From positions 1 through 18,608 of the forward strand of contig SXXA01000148.1 of assembly GCA_005791325.1 (NCBI GenBank): a stretch of DNA of 18,608 nucleotides. Reading direction: 5' to 3'. This stretch comes from Actinomycetota bacterium. GTDB lineage: Bacteria > Margulisbacteria > Marinamargulisbacteria > SXXA01. Every line of letters starts with the position of its first letter. The stretch's first letter is position 1. The translations under genes were made by a program, and so were the position numbers. Of this stretch, positions 15,356 through 18,608 are shown one piece after another. Below the pieces are notes generated by a model. The model searched no databases. It was not told the DNA's origin and saw nothing but the letters and a program-made list of their open reading frames with translations.

Positions 15356-17154
15356 GGCGCAGGTGGTTGAAGAGGACGATTTTGAAATAGTCGATTGGGA
15401 AGTAGCAAACCCCAGCATAATAAGCCTCCTAAAATTCCACATACTATCATTAAAGCACCCCACCATCGAGGGGGTGGCGTCATGGATGGCGTCGGTTCCA
15501 TGGTGGCAAGGGGGCTATCGATGACCCACCACCACAGGCGAGCACTGGGATGGGTGGGGGATAATGAGGAAATCCACGTATCACCAGCAATGACCCGAAC
15601 CCGGCCCTTGCCAATGGATGCTTGTAATACAAGGGGGAATCGTTTCGGAACACCCATGGGGGTTGGAGATCGGTGATGATGAATGCGACTGGGCCAAGCC
15701 AATGTACGCGTCCACGCTACCAATTTAAAAGGGGAATCGGCATCAACCTTTAAACCAAGTGGTCGATTGAATACCACACCCGAAGGCCCTTGGTTAGACT
15801 GAGCAACGCAGGCCCCATCTTGGGATGAATGGGGGCAAAGAATAGCCCCCACAGGGGTTAACCCCCAGTCAGATAAAACACTGGGAAAGGGGCTATCGGG
15901 GGTAAGGATGACTGTCCAGTAGCCCCCCAATGTGACCCATGCCTTCAGTTGGGCCATGGCCGTCTCGGACCAAATGGCAGGAGGACTTACGCGGTGTGAG
16001 GCCGTGGGGAGCCAGTGCCCGCCGGATAAGGTGTGAAATGCATCAAGAACCGGTGGTGGTGGGGAGGAGCTGCCCCACGATACCCACCCTGCGTGTGGGG
16101 GGGTTAACAAGGTTAGAACGGCCAATTGCCACCATTGGGGATTCCCTCGCAAATCAGGCGGGAGTCGAACCAGTTGGGGGGGTGTAGAGGGGTGCTGAAC
16201 CAGCACATCACCAGACTGAATAGGTGGTGTATCGATGTGTTGTGAATCGGAGAATGATTCAATGGAAAAATCCGGATCCAACACCCCCCCCTTCCCACCC
16301 ACAATAGCCTGTTTAACCAATGTGGCAGCTGCTTCATCAAGTGAGCCTGCCGTGGCATACAGACGAATACGGGTATCCGGATGGGTTGAAATGGGGGGTA
16401 ATTGCCCCGCCATCCAGAGTGGAAAATGGTGAGAAGGAAGCGAGATAAGGATTGAGATAAAGCCCATCATGATCCATGCGGTAGCCGTTAAGAATGGGGA
16501 AGCATCCCGTCGATGAGAAAGCGCCAAGTAGGCCCCTATCAAGGTCATCCCCGTTCCCCCCACCCAATAGCATAGGTCGTGTATGGAAAGGGTTTGTAAT
16601 TGAGGCAATTGAAGGTGGGTTAATATCCCCCATTCGCGCCAAAAAAGTCCCGGAATATTGATCCCGATAACATTCCATATCCACAATACCAACAAAATAG
16701 CCATCGCCCCCATAGTGGCTCTAACGGTTGATCGAATGAGAGAGCCCATCAAAATGGCCACGCCCATCGAAAGCGCCAAGATACCGCCCAGTGTCATTTG
16801 AATAACCCATATGGGGGCGGCATCCAACCACAAAATACCCATAAGGGGTTGCAGAAGTAGCATGATGGCCATCCAGTGTGCAAAGAAAAAAGCTACAATG
16901 AGTTGCCACGATGGGTAGGCACTTAAGCGATAGTGGGTAAAATCGGGTGAGGTCATACGACGAATGGGGTCGATGGTAAGCAATGGCAAGGCTAAAAAGG
17001 CCCAGGTGGTCAAGATAGACGGCCAAATAGGTAGATGGAGTGGCCAAGCCGTGAGCATGATTAGGGTCGCAACCAATCCCCACCAGAGTAATAAGATAGG
17101 GGGAATAAAGGACCGTGAAAGGGCCATCCATTCGGTATATATCAGGTTTAACAT
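15352..17154 (-). CDS. ABC-2 permease fused to a GldG-like extracytoplasmic domain
   Basis: The 600-residue protein has two parts. Residues 1-230 form an ABC-2 permease with about six hydrophobic helices, starting MLNLIYTEWMALSRSF and including a GldF/NosY-like final block LSIHDLCYWVGGTGMTL before SHRRD. Residues about 255-560 form a non-membrane domain like GldG/DUF4350, including GGYWTVILTPDS and GKGRVRVIAGDTWISS, with low-complexity Pro-rich loops. A last membrane helix (WWGALMIVCGILGGLLCWGLL) and a short basic tail close it. GldF and GldG are usually separate proteins, so this is a fusion. It should pair with the ABC ATPase encoded just upstream. ATG 17154, overlapping that gene by seven bases, is chosen over ATG 17244, which would add 30 residues lying within it. 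The transported substrate is unknown. Confidence 0.78.
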   Translation of the reverse strand: MLNLIYTEWMALSRSFIPPILLLWWGLVATLIMLTAWPLHLPIWPSILTTWAFLALPLLTIDPIRRMTSPDFTHYRLSAYPSWQLIVAFFFAHWMAIMLLLQPLMGILWLDAAPIWVIQMTLGGILALSMGVAILMGSLIRSTVRATMGAMAILLVLWIWNVIGINIPGLFWREWGILTHLQLPQLQTLSIHDLCYWVGGTGMTLIGAYLALSHRRDASPFLTATAWIMMGFISILISLPSHHFPLWMAGQLPPISTHPDTRIRLYATAGSLDEAAATLVKQAIVGGKGGVLDPDFSIESFSDSQHIDTPPIQSGDVLVQHPSTPPQLVRLPPDLRGNPQWWQLAVLTLLTPPHAGWVSWGSSSPPPPVLDAFHTLSGGHWLPTASHRVSPPAIWSETAMAQLKAWVTLGGYWTVILTPDSPFPSVLSDWGLTPVGAILCPHSSQDGACVAQSNQGPSGVVFNRPLGLKVDADSPFKLVAWTRTLAWPSRIHHHRSPTPMGVPKRFPLVLQASIGKGRVRVIAGDTWISSLSPTHPSARLWWWVIDSPLATMEPTPSMTPPPRWWGALMIVCGILGGLLCWGLLLPNRLFQNRPLQPPAP

Positions 17155-17750
17155 GGCAACAAAACAGGTTGAATGGATAAAGAAAGGGGAAGTGAGGTGT
17201 GGGAAGCGATCACCCATTGGGTATGGGGATGATCGGCAATCCAATGGAATAAGCGGGATTGCTGGGGTTCATCAAGGCCGGTGGTGGGTTCATCCAATAG
17301 AACCAGGGCGGGTTGGGTGATGCAAGCCAAAGCGATACCCAGGCGTTTTTTTGAACCAAACGAAAGGGTATGAATACGGGCGGTAAATAAGGCTGATAAA
17401 TCGAGCATATCCATTAAATCAGGTGGGAGATGGGGGGGGCGGTGTTTTAAAACACACGCACGGCAGAGGGCATCATAGACGGTTAAAAACGGGGGTAATG
17501 CGGGGGTATCGGCACACCATCCGAGTTGGGAAAAAAAGGGGATAGACGAGATGGGTTGTCCATTCCAAAACAGATGCCCTTGATAGGGTAGGAGTTGGGC
17601 CAACGTGGTAATAAGGGTGGATTTCCCCGACCCATTGGGTCCTTGAATATGTAATACGGGAGGGAATGGGGTATGGGGGTATTGAATGGATAAGTGGTGA
17701 ATGACGCGTTGTCCACCTCGATAGACGGTGAGTTGGTGAGAAGAAATCAT
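17148..17750 (-). CDS. ABC transporter ATP-binding protein (GldA/CcmA-like, small)
   Basis: This 200-residue nucleotide-binding protein powers the adjacent permease. Walker A is GPNGSGKST (37-45), the Q-loop region is near FFSQLGWC (72-79), the signature is LSFGSKKRL (129-137), Walker B is ALVLLDEP (148-155), and the H-loop His is 184 (IASHTS). The usual LSGGQ is changed to LSFGS, a change also met in GldA- and CcmA-type exporters. The protein is shorter than the typical 230-310 residues, and has little after the H-loop, as in CcmA. It starts in an ATGA overlap with the OstA-like gene and ends inside the permease start. ATPase identity is firm; the substrate is unknown. Confidence 0.9.
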   Translation of the reverse strand: MISSHQLTVYRGGQRVIHHLSIQYPHTPFPPVLHIQGPNGSGKSTLITTLAQLLPYQGHLFWNGQPISSIPFFSQLGWCADTPALPPFLTVYDALCRACVLKHRPPHLPPDLMDMLDLSALFTARIHTLSFGSKKRLGIALACITQPALVLLDEPTTGLDEPQQSRLFHWIADHPHTQWVIASHTSLPLSLSIQPVLLPC

Positions 17751-18608
17751 CGGGACAAAGACAATCGGGTGGTAACAAAACCTTTGGCCTGCATGGTTTC
17801 GGTGGCCATAAATAATGAGAGTTGTTGGGTGGCGATGGAATGGTTACGATGGGTAACTTGTACACCTCCGATTAGAATGAGTTGTTGAGAGGTATCATCG
17901 AGGCTCATTTGTTGAGCGGTCATTTGAAGGCTTGGTTGGGTAAGCTGAACGTTGCCCAGCCAAATGGTACGATTGGAGAGCCAATCGATGGTGCATGAAT
18001 CGGCGACGATGCGCAGGGGTTGTTGCCGTAATTGGACCAGTAGTGGGTGGCGGATGGTGGTAGGTGCTTGGTGAAGACCCGCCCAATTTGATGCGGTCAT
18101 AATAACACGTCCCATGAGCCTAGATTGGGTAGGAGTCCATTCGATGGTATTGGCTTGAAGGGTATAATTGGGTTGCGAGAATATGGCGTTGGTAAAATAT
18201 AGGGTATCTTGTCCTTGGTTGGGAACAACCCGCAATTGGGAAGCGGTAAGGGAGAGAGGAAAGCGTGAGAAACGTTGGATGCGCCAGTGAGGGTGGTGCG
18301 AGGTGGTGGGGTATCGAATAGCAGAGAGTCCATTCAGGCATTCCATAACCCCCGTGGACATATCCAGAGTGAGTCGGTTACCAGAAACCATAAACCCATT
18401 GATGGTGGCAACATAAGCTTCAATGGAGGCCAAATTGGTGGCATGGTGTAGGCGAGCGACACCAAGGGGGCGGATGGTATCGGTGCCTCTGCGAATGGTA
18501 ATATTCCCTTGCAATTCGGTGTATGATTGGGCATAGGTCATTTCATCCGATTCGATGGTATTGGCTTGAAGGGTATAATTGGGTTGCGAGAATATGGCGT
18601 TGGTAAAA
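17747..18608 (-). CDS. OstA/LptA-like protein with more than one OstA-type segment (partial, N-terminus outside window)
   Basis: The frame is open from the window edge to a TGA at 17747, giving 286 residues; the N-terminus is missing. An ATG lies at 18541, but the frame continues upstream with sequence of the same character, so I treat that ATG as internal. Repeated strands of the form LQANTIE..., ELQGNITIRRG, WLGNVQLTQ, LILIGGVQVTH match OstA/LptA or LPS-assembly-type jelly-roll repeats in the periplasm. Two stretches of 19 residues (FTNAIFSQPN... ) are identical and 137 residues apart, encoded by identical DNA. The gene overlaps the ABC ATPase start by ATGA, so the protein may deliver or receive the transporter's substrate. 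It is unlikely to be true LptA, given its larger size and GldG-type neighbours. Confidence 0.66.
   Translation of the reverse strand, partial: FTNAIFSQPNYTLQANTIESDEMTYAQSYTELQGNITIRRGTDTIRPLGVARLHHATNLASIEAYVATINGFMVSGNRLTLDMSTGVMECLNGLSAIRYPTTSHHPHWRIQRFSRFPLSLTASQLRVVPNQGQDTLYFTNAIFSQPNYTLQANTIEWTPTQSRLMGRVIMTASNWAGLHQAPTTIRHPLLVQLRQQPLRIVADSCTIDWLSNRTIWLGNVQLTQPSLQMTAQQMSLDDTSQQLILIGGVQVTHRNHSIATQQLSLFMATETMQAKGFVTTRLSLSR
18139..18197 (-). repeat. Direct repeat, copy 1 (59 bases, inside OstA-like gene)
   Basis: These 59 bases are identical to 18550-18608. The offset is 411 bases, exactly 137 codons, so both copies are read in the same frame. The bases beyond the 5' plus-strand edge differ (18138 is C, 18549 is G). 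Confidence 0.95.
18550..18608 (-). repeat. Direct repeat, copy 2 (at least 59 bases, reaches the window edge)
   Basis: This is an exact match to 18139-18197. It runs to the last base of the window, so its full length is unknown. The protein segment after it in translation (SDEMTYAQSYTEL) differs from that after copy 1 (WTPTQSRLMGRVI). Confidence 0.95.

Noticed and set aside
15103..15390. Plus-strand open frame of 95 codons across the small gap near 15.2 kb
   Set aside because: It would be the only plus-strand gene, overlaps the ends of two minus-strand genes, and lacks the start-stop coupling that the minus-strand 82-residue frame shows.
18540..18608. Start of the OstA-like gene at the ATG at 18541
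   Set aside because: The frame stays open to the window edge, and the residues before this Met match a segment found inside the same protein, so the gene most likely begins outside the window.
1..18608. tRNA, rRNA, CRISPR or insertion-sequence features
   Set aside because: Essentially the whole window is accounted for by overlapping protein genes; no spaced repeat array, terminal inverted repeat or transposase-like frame was seen.

Overview
The window is a densely packed, single-strand stretch of bacterial chromosome. Every convincing gene reads on the minus strand, so transcription runs from position 18608 toward 1. Only one gap between genes exceeds 40 bases (10400-10554). Most neighbouring genes overlap by 1-10 bases, usually as ATGA or GTGA, so translational coupling is likely throughout. 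Shine-Dalgarno-like sites of AGGAG or AAAGGGG type precede many starts. No RNA gene, insertion sequence, phage gene or CRISPR array is visible. The host is a diderm: there are two OstA/LptA-like periplasmic proteins, a probable outer-membrane barrel ending in an S-layer homology (SLH) domain, and a B-type succinate dehydrogenase. A barrel plus SLH domain suggests lineages such as Cyanobacteria relatives, Margulisbacteria or Negativicutes, but the phylum cannot be fixed from this sequence. The GldG/DUF4340 cluster is found in several phyla.

Layout in transcription order. Region A (18608-10555): a partial OstA-like protein; a small ABC ATPase; an ABC-2 permease fused to a GldG-like extracytoplasmic domain; an 82-residue small ORF; a DUF4340-like membrane-anchored protein; PRPP synthetase (prs); and two tandem U32-family proteins, of which only the first keeps the four-cysteine iron-sulfur motif. 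The first five genes look like an envelope or gliding-type ABC system. Prs and the U32 pair are housekeeping or tRNA-modification genes sharing its transcript.

Region B (10499-1): a strong sigma70-like promoter (TTGACA, 18-base spacer, GATAAT) followed by mdh-sdhC-sdhA-sdhB, which form the malate-oxaloacetate and succinate-fumarate steps of the TCA cycle. Without a visible break follow a GDP-mannose 3,5-epimerase, the barrel-SLH protein, an SRPBCC protein, a second OstA/LptA-like protein, a thioredoxin-reductase-like flavoprotein lacking its redox cysteines, purQ, a 158-residue protein that looks like two PurS domains fused in tandem, and a GT2 glycosyltransferase that runs off the window.

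The most interesting points are the tandem PurS candidate next to purQ, the permease-GldG fusion operon with an OstA-like protein at its head, the cysteine-less thioredoxin-reductase homologue, a perfect 59-base in-frame repeat reaching the window edge, and a change of strand composition near 15 kb although gene direction does not change.
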